A stretch of 64,000 nt of DNA, taken from assembly GCA_023159155.1 (NCBI GenBank), contig JAJNNX010000021.1, forward strand, positions 620,001-684,000, written 5' to 3'. The notes beneath the pieces were generated by a model. It saw nothing but the letters and a program-made list of their open reading frames with translations, had not been told where the DNA came from and did not search any database. How positions within the stretch are numbered: position 1 is the stretch's first letter; every line of letters starts with the position of its first letter. Source of the stretch: Ustulina deusta (lineage: Eukaryota; Ascomycota; Sordariomycetes; Xylariales; Xylariaceae). A program made the translations under genes and the position numbers. Positions 23,671 to 34,540 of the stretch are shown in pieces.

Positions 23671-25413
23671 ATGGCGTCCTCTTCTGTCCTTCTGAATTTA
23701 TCTTCTAGCATTGCTACGAGGCCATGTCCGACTAAACTCGCCATCTCGCCCACAACGGCCTCCTCCCCTGCTTCAGATTTCTCCCCCTCATCAAATGTGT
23801 CCACGCCATCTTCGACACCACAGATAGCTATCAGACCTGTAGGTACAGGTGTCCAGATCACCAACACGGCTGTGCTTCCTCCCAAAACTTCCGTCACCAG
23901 CAAGGAATGGGTAATCCCGCCACGACCAAAGCCTGGCAGGAAGCCTGCCACCGATACTCCGCCTACCAAGCGCAAGGCCCAGAACAGAGCTGCCCAGCGA
24001 GCTTTCCGCGAGCGGAGAGCTGCTCGGGTTGGCGAGTTGGAAGAGGAGCTGGAAGAGCAGCGTGAAGAGCATGAACGTGTTCAGCAACAATTACATCACC
24101 AGGTGGAAGGATTAAACGCTGAGGTTGAACATCTAAAAAACCAGTGCGCTACTTTGAAGGATAATCTAGAGAAGGAACGTGCCGAAAGATTAGCAGCCAT
24201 CAATGAACTGGACTCCTTGCGGCGTCGCTGGCAAGATGGGAGCTCTAGCATCTCGTCAAGAAATGGAAGTTTCATGTCACATCATGGACGGGTTCAAAGC
24301 TTTTCTTCGCAGCACCAAGCCCCCAGGGGTAGTCTTGCAGACAATGCCCCTGGGCATCGGAACTCGACAACAGCTTTCTCCATACCCCAGATGATATCTC
24401 CTCCGGACTCATCGGCTTCGTCGAGCCATCTCCAAGGGCTATCAGATGTCGTTGGCTGTGGAAACTGCAGCTCTACAGGGCCATGTTCCTGCGTAGATGA
24501 TGTGCTTGCGAGCACAACGCTTGGTTGTGGGAAATGTAGCCTAGGCACGAGGTGCGAATGTCTCGAGGCTGCGCTCAACGGTCCCGCAACCGATGCCGAG
24601 ACTGAGCTGAAGCGAAAACCTTCCTCCATCTCTGAACTGGCGCCTGAGGAAAAGCGACAAAAAGCCGAATCGTATCCTAACGAGATTGACTTTACTGCTT
24701 TGTTCTCCTCTAAAAAGAAAGTATCGATTGCAGTGCCTGTCCCTACAGAACCCCTCCCCCCGGCACAGCCATTGCTTCAACCACGAGAGCCGTGCGGCTT
24801 TTGTACAGAGAGCAGTTATTGCATGTGTGCCGAAACCGCTGCCGCCCAGACTCTACCCTCCATAAGCCAGCAAGCCCAGACACCTCCCCCTTCAGAGGAT
24901 GATGTGGGACCATCTCCCATGGAAGTCACCTCCACAGGCGCCATCAAGTTACCCAGTCTCAGGTCTCTCAATCGCAATTCTTTCCAATCCACGCGCAAGC
25001 CAAGCGGCTGCGGCGTAAACGGTCCCGGAACATGCTCCCAGTGCCTCAGAGACCCCAAATCGGGGCTCTTCTGCAGAAGCCTCGCTGCCAACTTCGCCCG
25101 TGAGTCTGGAAATACGTCCGGGGGTTGCTGCGGTGGTTCAGCTGGCTTGGGATGCTGCAAATCTGCGAATCCGCCAGCACAGACTTCCAATCCTGCCATG
25201 GGGGTCAGCTTATCGTGTGCGGATGCTTATCAGACCCTATCCAGTCACCCATGTTTCGAGCGGGCGACTGACGAGATTGAAACGTGGTTGCCGAAACTCA
25301 GAGCTGTTCCCAAGCCAGGTAACACACTTGGTCGGACGGCTTTGGATGTCGAGACGGCGAGCATAATGGGGGTGCTGAAGGAATTTGACGTCCGCTTTGG
25401 GAGAAATAAGTGA
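23671..25413 (+). CDS. hapX: Iron-responsive bZIP regulator HapX
   Basis: Single exon, 580 aa. HapX works with the CCAAT-binding complex: under iron starvation it represses iron-consuming genes, and under iron excess it activates detoxification. The sequence has every expected part. A Hap4-type CBC-binding motif is at about 77-91 (SKEWVIPPRPKPGRK). The basic region is at 97-120 (KRKAQNRAAQRAFRERRAAR) and runs directly into a coiled coil at about 120-185. Four or five Cys-rich clusters follow: CGNCSSTGPCSC near 262, CGKCSLGTRCEC near 285, CGFCTESSYCMC near 374, CGVNGPGTCSQC near 447 and GGCCGGSAGLGCC near 484. In the family some of these clusters bind a 2Fe-2S centre and sense iron. A conserved C-terminal helix contains HPCFERATDEIETWLPKL. 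The gene converges on a GNAT gene. Confidence 0.95.
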   Translation: MASSSVLLNLSSSIATRPCPTKLAISPTTASSPASDFSPSSNVSTPSSTPQIAIRPVGTGVQITNTAVLPPKTSVTSKEWVIPPRPKPGRKPATDTPPTKRKAQNRAAQRAFRERRAARVGELEEELEEQREEHERVQQQLHHQVEGLNAEVEHLKNQCATLKDNLEKERAERLAAINELDSLRRRWQDGSSSISSRNGSFMSHHGRVQSFSSQHQAPRGSLADNAPGHRNSTTAFSIPQMISPPDSSASSSHLQGLSDVVGCGNCSSTGPCSCVDDVLASTTLGCGKCSLGTRCECLEAALNGPATDAETELKRKPSSISELAPEEKRQKAESYPNEIDFTALFSSKKKVSIAVPVPTEPLPPAQPLLQPREPCGFCTESSYCMCAETAAAQTLPSISQQAQTPPPSEDDVGPSPMEVTSTGAIKLPSLRSLNRNSFQSTRKPSGCGVNGPGTCSQCLRDPKSGLFCRSLAANFARESGNTSGGCCGGSAGLGCCKSANPPAQTSNPAMGVSLSCADAYQTLSSHPCFERATDEIETWLPKLRAVPKPGNTLGRTALDVETASIMGVLKEFDVRFGRNK

Positions 25414-25675
25414 GCGGCACGAGTGTGAATGCCATCCGATGATAATAAAACCCGCGGCAGGTAAGGAATCCGCCGAAATTATAGCTTGCGAGCCGTGCAT
25501 GCTATAGCGTGTTGTGAGTAATTGGCCATCATCAACCCATGTCCATGCTCAGATTCGAAGGGTTATCACCCAAAACGTACCATTCCAGTTATCTGGTCGA
25601 TATTTGAGCCTGCGGCCGATACCATTCGCCTCCATTTATATCTAGTATGGTTACCCGAGTACCACCAACCGTCCT
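25414..25675. other. Short spacer between convergent hapX and GNAT genes
   Basis: A 262-bp spacer between two stop codons. It contains an AATAAAA-type word near 25443 that could serve hapX 3' end formation. Confidence 0.4.
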
Positions 25676-26481
25676 TTATCCGTATGCTGGATATTGCATC
25701 ACGTAGAAGATGCTTGGGATAGCACAATCTCGGCGACCCCAGAAGAAATAAGCTCTCTTCTTAAACCCCAACTTGCCATAGAATGGCATCGTTGTTCTTG
25801 TCTCCCGTTCCCTTAGTGCGGCCAACTCGACGGCATCTATCTCCTCAGCTTCATCTGCCATCCACTGCTGAGCTGCATCAGAAACCGAGCCCTCGGCGAG
25901 CACAATGATCTTCACAGCGAGTACATCAGCCACATCCAGAATGTGGCGCATGAGTCTGGTACCATTGCCTCTCTCTCGCACGTGGGGATGGATGCAGATC
26001 TCCGAGACAACTAATAAGAATGAGTAACACGGTTTGGCGATTATCGGAGGAACTCACATAAGAACTCTTCATCTAGTAATGCCGGATCGGCACGTATTGC
26101 AGCCATCAAAATGCTATAAGCAGGCTTATCTGGCGGGTGGTTTGCTGGTAGTGTGATTCGCTCTCCAGTCCCAGCATCATGGTACTCTCTGGAGGAACGA
26201 AGATACGATTCGAATATGACGAACCCATGGATTGCTTGATCGCCAAACTCTGGACTGGCCGTGAGAATTCTGTAGCAAGGATACCTTCCCTTAAGCTCAC
26301 GCCGACGGCAGTCCGCCAAGTAGTCAACATCAGTATACACTTGAGGGAAAGAAATCGTTTCAACCTCGATGATGGCTTTTATGTCACTTTCGCATGCCGA
26401 TCGAATCATAGTTGCATATTCAAACTGCGAGATCGAGGTTGGGGGAGATGATGGTTCTGACGATTTGGCGTCGTCTTGCAT
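25676..26481 (-). CDS. GNAT-family N-acetyltransferase (arylalkylamine/polyamine type)
   Basis: Proposed exons on the minus strand are 26481-26058 and 26010-25676 (252 aa), joined across a 47-bp intron with donor GTGAGT and acceptor TTAG. Joining gives ...DPALLDEEFLFVSEICIHPHV. Exon 1 has IRSACESDIKAIIEVETISFP, the usual first strand and helix of the GNAT fold. Exon 2 has the acetyl-CoA binding motif A as HVRERGNGTRLM (R-x-x-G-N-G) and motif B ending in FYGKLGFKKR. The layout is that of fungal AANAT/PAA1-like enzymes, which acetylate arylalkylamines or polyamines in the cytosol; the substrate cannot be told from sequence. The first ATG gives a Ser/Pro-rich leader; the ATG 24 codons downstream (MIRSACES) is an alternative start. 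Confidence 0.82.
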
Positions 26482-27989
26482 GATGTTTTCCTGCGACCTG
26501 GATAGTCCGACATGTCATAGCGTGCAGAAATTGGAGTAGGCGCATTCAATAGGAGAATCGCCCAAGCCGAAAATGAGTTGTGTGTATCATATATATCTAG
26601 CTACTCAAGCAAGAAAAAGAATAACTAATGTGGACCTGCCCAACTTTCCAGGCAGCCCCCCCCCCCACCCGTCGTCGAATATCACGAAGTTATATATCGA
26701 CCTTCCTCAACCGTGCCATGGCATCAACATATGGATGGCTGATATACCCTTATATAAGGATTTCTTTCTTCCTTAGAGCGAAGTATGGTTAGTGGTTGAT
26801 CGCAGCCACCTTCATTTCCGCTCGGCAGGCCCGCTGGTTGCCAGCACAGGTGAAAAGGCCCATGCTACCACTAGTCTCGTTCTCTGCGGGAAACACGGCC
26901 TTAACTAAGCTATAGCACAGACAAGTTGTCGATCTCGATCAAACTGCTAGGCTCGGCGCACACCATCCTCAGGTTTCACTTTCACAGTGTCCCGGCCTCG
27001 TCACAACAATCTCATTTCGAGATACCAATTGTGTGTGGTGTGTGTAGGACGTGTCTGACATCAGCTGTGTACAGTGAAGCAGCAACAGAAATAGCAACTC
27101 AAGATTTCACCACATACTTACATACGCGGCTAAGCGGCTAGGTAACAGCAGCGCCCGAAATGGGTGTTTTGGTTTAATTTGGTTCAACCCCACGCCGTGC
27201 CCGTCCGCTTTGATGGGCTCTTAAGGACCGAAGGGGCGAATCAAGCTCTCGGATCCGCCCGGTCGGCGTCATACGTTGCTTTAGTAGCTATGGCACGATA
27301 TGGTGGGAGGCTGATGAGGGCCTCGAGTTATAGGTGCTGGCATTGTTTTGCTGCGTCGCGGGTACACGCAACGTGACAGTGTGTTGACCTGATTGCGGAT
27401 GACAGATGCGCTGTTCGTTGACCGCGAGATGTTTCGGGTCTCGCGCTCGCAGCTAAGCATGGTCACTAGACCTAGACTTCAGGAACTAGCGTATTAAGTT
27501 ATTCATATCATACGCTTTGTAGTCCTCCCTTTCGGTCGTCGGGATATAACTTGAAAGTATTCCGCGTGTGAGTAAAGGCCGTTGCTAGGAATTGTTAACA
27601 GCCTTTGAACTGCTACACAATGGTTTGCTTGACGCTTAGTTATTCCTTCCTAGTCTAGCTAGAGTCACATAGTCGAATGTTGCGCGGAGGGACCATTCGT
27701 GTAGTATTAGAACATGTCCTTTGTTCAAATAATTCGCATTTCCATCTTTAATCTTTATCGTTGTTTTATTAACAATGCTCAAAGATCGCAACAAACAATC
27801 GGATTGTTTTGATTGGGATGGGCTCGGTTCTCTTTCTATATAAATACCGACATATTTCGATATTCTATGGCTGCGTTTTTCTTTAGTGTCGGCAAGATCT
27901 CTTCAATTTGGGGGCATCGAGACAAGAGAAACAAAGAAGCAAGACATAAAACCAGCAAAATAAGAAGTTATCTCGGATTAGGAGTAGCC
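26482..27989. other. Intergenic region
   Basis: No supported gene. It includes a C-run near 26657-26666 and a strong TATA-like box at 27837-27846 that lies upstream of the proline-rich ORF. The stretch 27120-27470 is more GC-rich and open in several frames without any recognisable product. Confidence 0.45.
27837..27846 (+). promoter_or_regulatory. TATA-like box upstream of proline-rich ORF
   Basis: The sequence TATATAAATA lies about 145 bp before the ATG at 27990. It is one of the cleanest TATA elements in the window, which gives mild support for transcription of the ORF downstream. Confidence 0.4.
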
Positions 27990-28430
27990 ATGTCTTCTCC
28001 GCCGCACCCGCCGCCTTCTCCACCGCCTCCTCCCCGTCCGTCTCCCCCCCAATCTCCTGCTCCTCGTTCAAAGGCTCCTCCGTCTCCCCCATCTCCTCAT
28101 GCTCCTCCATCTACCCCTCCTCCGCCTTCTTCCGGCACTCCGCCTCCTCCTCCATCCACCCCTTCTCCGCCTTCTCCCAATACTCCGCCCCGACCCCATG
28201 TTCCTCTGCCATCGTCAGTTCCTCCTGCTACGCCCTCTTCTCGGCGGGTTTCCCTCACCACCTTTCCCTTCACGCCCCCTGGGTCTCCTATGAAAACGCC
28301 CCCTGAGTCTCCTGTGCGAACGCCCTCTCCCCCCCCTGCCCCAACCCCGCCGCCCCCTCCGCCTCCCACCACAACTCGCCCTCGCCCGCGGATGCTTTCG
28401 CTTAGCAGGTTTGTTCCGCGCTGGCGATAG
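27990..28430 (+). CDS. Proline-rich low-complexity ORF, hypothetical
   Basis: An ATG in a fair context (agccATGtc) opens 146 codons, about half of them Pro, with Ser, Thr and Arg. Repeats such as PPPSPPPPPRPSPP and TPPPPPSTPSPPSP fill the body. The C-terminus is basic and different in kind: LSLSRFVPRWR. An in-frame upstream ATG at 27813 would add 59 residues, but the TATA-like box lies inside that extension, so I prefer the shorter form. There is no signal peptide or known domain. Pro-rich runs can arise from low-complexity DNA, and the opposite strand is also open as a Gly-rich frame. The ORF ends 320 bp before the transposon. Confidence 0.35.
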   Translation: MSSPPHPPPSPPPPPRPSPPQSPAPRSKAPPSPPSPHAPPSTPPPPSSGTPPPPPSTPSPPSPNTPPRPHVPLPSSVPPATPSSRRVSLTTFPFTPPGSPMKTPPESPVRTPSPPPAPTPPPPPPPTTTRPRPRMLSLSRFVPRWR

Positions 28431-28746
28431 TGCATTGCTCCCGTACCTTCATCAATGCCTTGTAATTTGCTTAGACCGTAGCTAGCGGCGTGTTTGTTTG
28501 CATATGACAATTCTCTTTTCATCTCGGCGTTGACACGTTAATTCTTCTGCCTTAATACTGCGTAGGTCATAGATTAATTAATATTAGACATCACCCCCTT
28601 TTAGCTTTGATTGTGCTACTTTACACGCAAGATATCTCGACGAATGTGAATACATGTAGGCCCCTTGATAGCGGGGCAACAAGAGTATACATACTTAGTT
28701 AAGTGGGTAAGTATACATATACTACACCTCCTGTATCTGGAAGGGG
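28431..28746. other. Spacer between proline-rich ORF and LTR element A
   Basis: An AT-leaning spacer of ordinary composition. It shows no sign of RIP, in contrast with the element starting at 28751. Confidence 0.45.
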
Positions 28747-28750
28747 AGCT
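28747..28750. repeat. Target-site duplication AGCT, left
   Basis: AGCT directly precedes TGTG of the left LTR. The identical four bases follow CACA of the right LTR at 38569-38572. Confidence 0.75.
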
Positions 28751-29003
28751 TGTGCCTCGATACGGTCCCTCTACAGAACTAGTCACTTGGTGTCACTAGG
28801 TCTGATCTGAAGGTCTGTATTAAGTATGGTTGTAGAAGGAAACTAACTAGGGTATCTGACGGAGGTGCAAGGTATTTATGCCCTTAATTAGGTAGGTCGG
28901 TACCTGGTGCCTAAGGGCTACGCACGGTGCCCTTTTATGCACGTACTATTATATTAACTTAATAGATTAACTTTAATAAAAACCAATAGTAATAAGATCT
29001 ATA
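28751..29003 (-). repeat. LTR of element A, left copy (3' LTR in element orientation)
   Basis: It matches the right copy over all 253 bp with no indels. The outer ~190 bp are nearly unmutated, while the inner ~60 bp (from about 28943) carry dense transitions: TACCATTGTACTGACTC in the right copy reads TACTATTATATTAACTT here. Confidence 0.93.
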
Positions 29004-31268
29004 ATCACTTTTTTTATTAAATAACTATTTTAGTTATTCTATAACTTATTACCTAATATAGCTATAAATAAAGTTATTACAAACCTTTTTATTATAATAT
29101 ATTCTTTAACTACTAATAGTTTTTTTTTAATATAATCTTGCTAGCATATTATAAACTTTTTACTAAATAGCTATCTTTATTATAAGCTAAATATAAATTA
29201 TTTCTATTATATTTATTAATAAACTAAATATTACTAGAACTTTAAAATTAATATATATTGCTATAATAATAACTAATAATAGTTTAAAGTCTATTATAGT
29301 ATAGTTCTAACTTATTTATATATTGTTAAACTTATAATATTTAATCTTTTATAGTATAAATCTAAATAAATCTTTTTTTTTTTATAAATATATTTATATC
29401 TAGTTCTTTAAAACTTTTAAACTATTAAAATAATTTTTTATAATTAATACTTTATAATATATTACTAACTCTTTTTAATATTTAGTAATTTTTTTTTTAG
29501 TTAGGTTTTAAATATAGTTAGCTATATTAGTTATTAATTATTATTGTAGTAGTTAAGTTCTAAACATTAAAAAATAGCTATTATATCTGGATAGCTTAAG
29601 TATATAGTTATAAATATGCACTATTAACCTTAGCAAAATCTAAAAATTAGAATATTATTAAACTAAAGCTTTTTATAATATAATATGCTTAATATTATTA
29701 TTAGTTTTTTTAATTTTACTATTTATTTATAGCTGCTCTAATATAATTAGTTTTATAATTGATCTATTAAACTTATACTAAATAATAACTTTATTACTTA
29801 TAAATATATTAATATTATTACTAATCTATTTTTTTAAGTAGCTAAAAATCTTTTTAATATAAGTTAATAAAAATCAAATTACTTTAAACAAAATATTAAG
29901 TACTAGTTCTATTTTAACTTATTTAATAATATATTTAATATAAATTAATATTTTAAAGTTAGCTATAGAAATATAATCTATAGCCTAACAAATTAATAAA
30001 ACAAAAAATATAATAAATTATAAATTAAGCAATTTATTACTAAGTACTTTTATTAGTTAATATTATAAGTATTTAGTAATAATTTGTTAATTAATTAAAA
30101 TTATTTTGGAATGCTAGAAATATTTATTTGTTTTTTTTAATGTTATTCCAATAGTAATATAACTATAGTTAATATATATATTCTTTATTTAAAGTAATAA
30201 ATTTTCTGTTTTTAATATTTTAAAATTTTTTTAGCATATAAAGCAGTTTTAGCTATATATAATAAATTACTTAAAACCTTTAAATATATTACTACTTTAT
30301 ATAGCTTGCTTTATTAAGTAAAAAAGTACTATTCTACCTATTCTAATAATATATTAAGTAGCAAATTAGTATTAAAACATAAAAATTCTAATATTGCTTA
30401 AAAATCTATATAGTTTAACTATTGTAGTTATAATATAAATAAAACTTTATTACTAATTATAGCTAAACTAGCTATATAACTTTTTTAATATTTAAGCTAT
30501 TTAAAGCTTAAATAAATCTTTTTTAGTAGCTTTAATAGCTAATTAGCTAGAACGTTTGATTTATTTATATAATATATAATATATATAATATAATATTTAA
30601 TAGTATTAAAAAAACATATAATATATGCTAGCTATTTTATTTTAATATAAAAAATTAATAATAATTTATAATCTATATAAACAATTATTTTTCTATTTTT
30701 AACCTAGTACTTTTAGTATTAAAAAGCTAATATAATAGCTAATAATTTATACTTTTAAGCGGAATATTATAACTAAGTTACTTATAGCTTTTTTAAAAAA
30801 TAAACTATAAGATAGAGTGCCAACTTGTTACTATATATATATAGCTATATTAAATACGCTTTTATATAAAATTAACTAAAATTTATATTTATAATAAAAG
30901 GTAGGCGTTAATTAAATAGTTATATAATTAGTATTATAGTAATAAAGTTATAGATATATATTTATGCTTTTTTTGCTGTACGATCTAGCTTAATAAGTAT
31001 ATTTCTAAGCGCTCTAGTAAAAATTTTAGTAAGTAGTTCTATAACAAATAAATAATTGCTAATTAAATACTTAAAATATTTTGCTGCGTTAATAAAAATA
31101 TATATTTTAATTATTATTATTAGTTCTAAATAATCTTTTATAGCAGTAATTTTTGCTAGATCGGCTTTAATATTTTTATAAAAAATATTAAAGCTTAAAA
31201 AAATACTTCTAAATATAAACAATAATAACTTTAATATATTAATAATTATGCTATATTTTATAAAATAT
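29004..31268. other. RIPed AT-rich interior of element A, left arm
   Basis: Almost pure A/T with scattered TAGCT words. Apart from the RT relic at its right end I can read no protein. By position this should be the RNase H, integrase and possibly chromodomain end of pol. Confidence 0.6.
30962..31268 (-). pseudogene. Reverse transcriptase (pol) relic of element A
   Basis: On the minus strand a translated segment keeps the shape of the region just after the Ty3/gypsy RT active site. It has IKADLAKITAIKDY, then SFxNAAKYFxYLISN-like sequence (read here as FINAAKYFKYLISNYL) and LTKIFTRAL. In intact elements this region reads roughly as a 'P-x-K-I-x-A-I-x-D-W-P' segment followed by 'F-L-G-x-x-N-Y-Y/F-R-x-x-I'. 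Replacements such as W to Y and P to L fit C-to-T and G-to-A change. The upstream part of RT, including the catalytic YxDD, is cut by the nested island B. Confidence 0.6.
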
Positions 31269-31542
31269 TGCAGCAGGGCTGGTGCTAGCGGCCCGCTGGC
31301 AGCTGCGAATGTGGCTGTACGTTAATTGTTAGCCGTATTCGGGCCGCCCGCGGCCCGAACCGGCTGATCTTCGGCTATATTCAAGAGTTCGAATAGCTAT
31401 AAAAGCTTTCGAACTTCTTAAAGCAATACTTATTACAAAAAAATAGCATTTTTTCATACAAGTTTTCTAGTAGTAGGCGCTCTAGTTTATTTTTGTTGTT
31501 TTTAGTTGTTTTTAGTGTCGAGTTGCCCTGTCCTTCTTTAAT
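31269..31542 (+). repeat. Terminal direct repeat of element B, left copy
   Basis: This 274-bp copy has three built-in hairpins: TGCTAGCGG/CCGCTGGCA near 31288-31307, CGGGCCG/CGGCCCG near 31339-31356, and GTTCGAA/TTCGAAC near 31387-31413, the last with AGCT/AGCT pairs inside. The first two contrast with the AT-rich second half. Confidence 0.9.
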
Positions 31543-31560
31543 GGTGTTCTTTCGGTAAGG

Positions 31561-34540
31561 CTACAATAGAGCAGTCCGCCATACAAATTTGTATATAACG
31601 ATGCTCGCACATGCTTATTGCTCCTCGGAGCGCGACCTATGATCGGAAACCAATGCTCGACGCCCTCCCATACAAATTTATATACAAATATATCCACAAC
31701 ACGTCAATAGACTCAATGCCAGCTACGCAAAAACCAACCCAGCCAACCCATTAGCCAGTCAGACCAACCAACCCAGCCAACCCATCGATCAGCCAATTAA
31801 CCAGTCAATTCCCCGTACAAATACATCCACAAGCAGCCCTCCATACAAATCCACATACAAGTCTGCTCATGGCTATACACCTTCCAGGGAAGCCTAGTTT
31901 GCATTAATCAGCCCGTTCATATGTCCGTACAACCAACCAAGCCAATTTGGCTGTCATACGCGTTGATCAGCCTTGCTGCCTTAGCCATACGCACTCACCG
32001 CCAACTCCCTTGCCAGAATACACCTACAAACAACCCGCCATACAACTTTATATACGAACTTGTTCGTAGCTGTACGACCTACAGGGAGCCCTCGGTCCGT
32101 CAGTCTAGGTGGCCACTCCAGTCAGCCAGGCTAGCCATACGTATTGATCGGTCTGTTTATATACACAATATGCGTTAATCAGCCGATTCAGCTCAGTTTG
32201 CGTTGATCAGTCAGTTCGTACGTTCATATACGCGTTCGAGCAGTCCGCCATACAAATTACTATGCGAACATGCTCCCACTTGTACGCTATACGCCATACG
32301 TACAACGCACCGATCAGTCAAATTACCCTCGTTTTCTAGGCCTCAATAGCCAGGCTAGTCATATACGCATTAATCAGCCTAATCAGCCATTGCCTTGTTG
32401 GCCAGCTATTGCGTTAGTCAGTCAGTCAGTCCCTTCGTTAAAAAGTTGTTCGAGCAGACCTACATACTATTTTGTATGCAAATATGCTCGTACGCCTTCC
32501 AGTCCAAGGGAAGTTCTTTGTTCCACGCCGCCGATCAGTCAAACAGTCAGTCGATCAGCCAATTGCCCTCGCGAATCACGCCCCGACCCGAATACACCTA
32601 CGAGCCGAGTCACATACAAGTTACTATACGAGCCAGCTCGCAGATGTACAGCCTCCGGAGAAGCCTCCGTTCCAAGTCCGCAATTGCCGATCGCCAACCT
32701 TGCCGCGTTGATCAGCCAAGTTGCCTCGTTGGCTAGCCGTACATATTGCCACCCACGTTGATCAGTTACCTGCGTTAATCAGTCAAGTCCATATTCGAAT
32801 ATCCGTACGAACAAGTTGCCATACAAGTTTATATGCAAACTTGCTCGTACGCACATTACCCATAGGAAGCCGTCGCTTCAAGTCCTTCGTTCAGTCCTTT
32901 GTTCAGTCAGCGTTTTGTTAATCAGCCGGATCCCCCGTCACATACAGTCCTACGAACAGATTCACGTACATATTTGTATATAAATACGCTCGCAGTGCTA
33001 TAGCCCACAGGAAGGTTCGCTCCAAGCCACACATTCGTTCCAAGCCTCCGTCAGCCATACGTACACCTCCGTTTTCGTCAATTTTGTTGTTCAGCATTTT
33101 TAGCATTTCCGGCGTTTTTCAGCATATTCGGCATTTTCGTTGTTTTTCGTTGTTTTCAGGCCTCTACACCGTTGATCAGCCAGTTCCCCCATACGAGTCG
33201 CCGTACGAACAAGTGCCCATATAGTTTATATAGGAATCAGCTCGAATACGTACGGTCCAAAGGAAGCATTGATCAAACCTTATTTTTGAAGCCCCGTTTT
33301 GGAAGCGTTGTTTGTTTAGCCTTCGTTGCGGTGTTCAGCGCCATATATCGACCTTCGCATTGTTGATCAGCCAGTCGAATTGTTGATCAGTTAAGCCCTC
33401 TACGTTTGGTAGTGTACGAACACATTCACGTATTAATTTATATGCGAATATGTTCGTGGCTTACAGAGGAGCGTCTGTTCATGGTTTCAATCGACGAATT
33501 GCCATGCCGTTGATCAGCCAGTCCTTCGTTTAGCCCCAATGGCCATACCAATAAGTCCTTCGTTCAATGGCCGTACGAGCAGATCCCCATACAATTTGTA
33601 TGCGAATATGCTCTTACACCCATGGTCCAAGGGAAGCCATTGTTCAGCCAGCCAATCGATGGACTGCCACGCTGCCAATCGGCCAATTCAGCCATATACG
33701 CGTTGATCAGTTATACACGCGTTAGCCAGTTCAGCCGTTATACGTACGATTGATCAGCGACTTAGCTGTTATATGCGCGTACGAGCAGCCACCCATACTA
33801 ATTTGTATGTGTGTGTGCTCGTATTGACACGTTACACCCCGTTCGCTATTGATTAGCGATTTTGTTACATACGCGTTAATCAGCGAGTTTACTACGTTTT
33901 ATGCAATTTTCAGTTATTCGCCGTTGATCAGCGAGTTTACCCCGGTTTCATTTGCGTACGAGCAGGCATACATACAATTTTCTATGCAAACCTGCTCGCA
34001 CATACATTAATCACCTACGCAAGGGCCTTCCGATTAGCCCTACACCGTCCATACCGATCAGTTTATTCGCTTGCCGTGCCGATCAGTCAGTGTGTTATGT
34101 AAAGGATATGGGCGTACGAGCAATTGCCCATACAAATTGTATAGCAATCTGCTCACACCTACACGACCTACACGTCCTACGCCTTACACACATAGCAATA
34201 CGCATACAGCGCTACAGATACAGCACAGCACTGCCAATTAGTCAATACATCATTGCTGCGCTAATCAGTCAGAATCGTCATTGCTACACTAACCAGTCAA
34301 TTCGTTATGTACAAGCAACCTCCCATACTATTTTGTACGAAAGCTTGCTCGTAGCATACGTATTACATAGTCATCGCAGCACTGCCGATTAGTTAATGCG
34401 TCATTGCTGTGCTAATCAGCCATTTTATATGCGTACGCACAGCACTGCCGATGCGTCATTGCTACGCTACCGATCTACAATTCTCCTTCTGCGTACGAGC
34501 GGCCACCCATACTAAGTTGTATGGGGACGCGCTCGCACTT
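31561..34540. repeat. Degenerate tandem array of about 17 covarying hairpins
   Basis: Each unit has a quasi-palindrome of about 45-50 bp. The outer arms are GTACGAGCA and TGCTCGTAC, and the apex is a second palindrome close to CATACAAATTTGTATG. Copies are centred near 31587, 31670 (poor), 31850, 32047, 32257, 32470, 32620, 32828, 32972, 33226, 33437, 33595, 33801, 33979, 34136, 34332 and 34515. Spacing is about 150-250 bp. Between hairpins recur AAGGGAAGCC-like words and many copies of RTTRATCAGYCA. Arms change together: GAGCA/TGCTC (32238/32271), GAACA/TGTTC (33418/33451), CGAGCAGG/CCTGCTCG (33959/33991), CGAGCG/CGCTCG (34496/34530), CAAGTT/AACTTG (32812/32838). No coding frame spans the array. 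Function is unknown; it could be satellite DNA, a source of structured RNA, or a cruciform array. Confidence 0.75.

Noticed and set aside
28097..28522. Gly-rich minus-strand frame opposite the proline-rich ORF
   Set aside because: It is the antisense reading of CCN/NCC-rich low-complexity DNA, with no promoter or splice support.
31360..31400. Hammerhead ribozyme in the terminal repeat of element B (CTGAT word near a hairpin)
   Set aside because: The sequence reads CTGATCT, not the CTGATGA core, and no GAAA box is in the right place.
31561..34540. CRISPR-like array, because repeats recur at regular spacing
   Set aside because: This is a eukaryotic genome, repeats are diverged and spacers share motifs with each other, and no cas-like gene is present.
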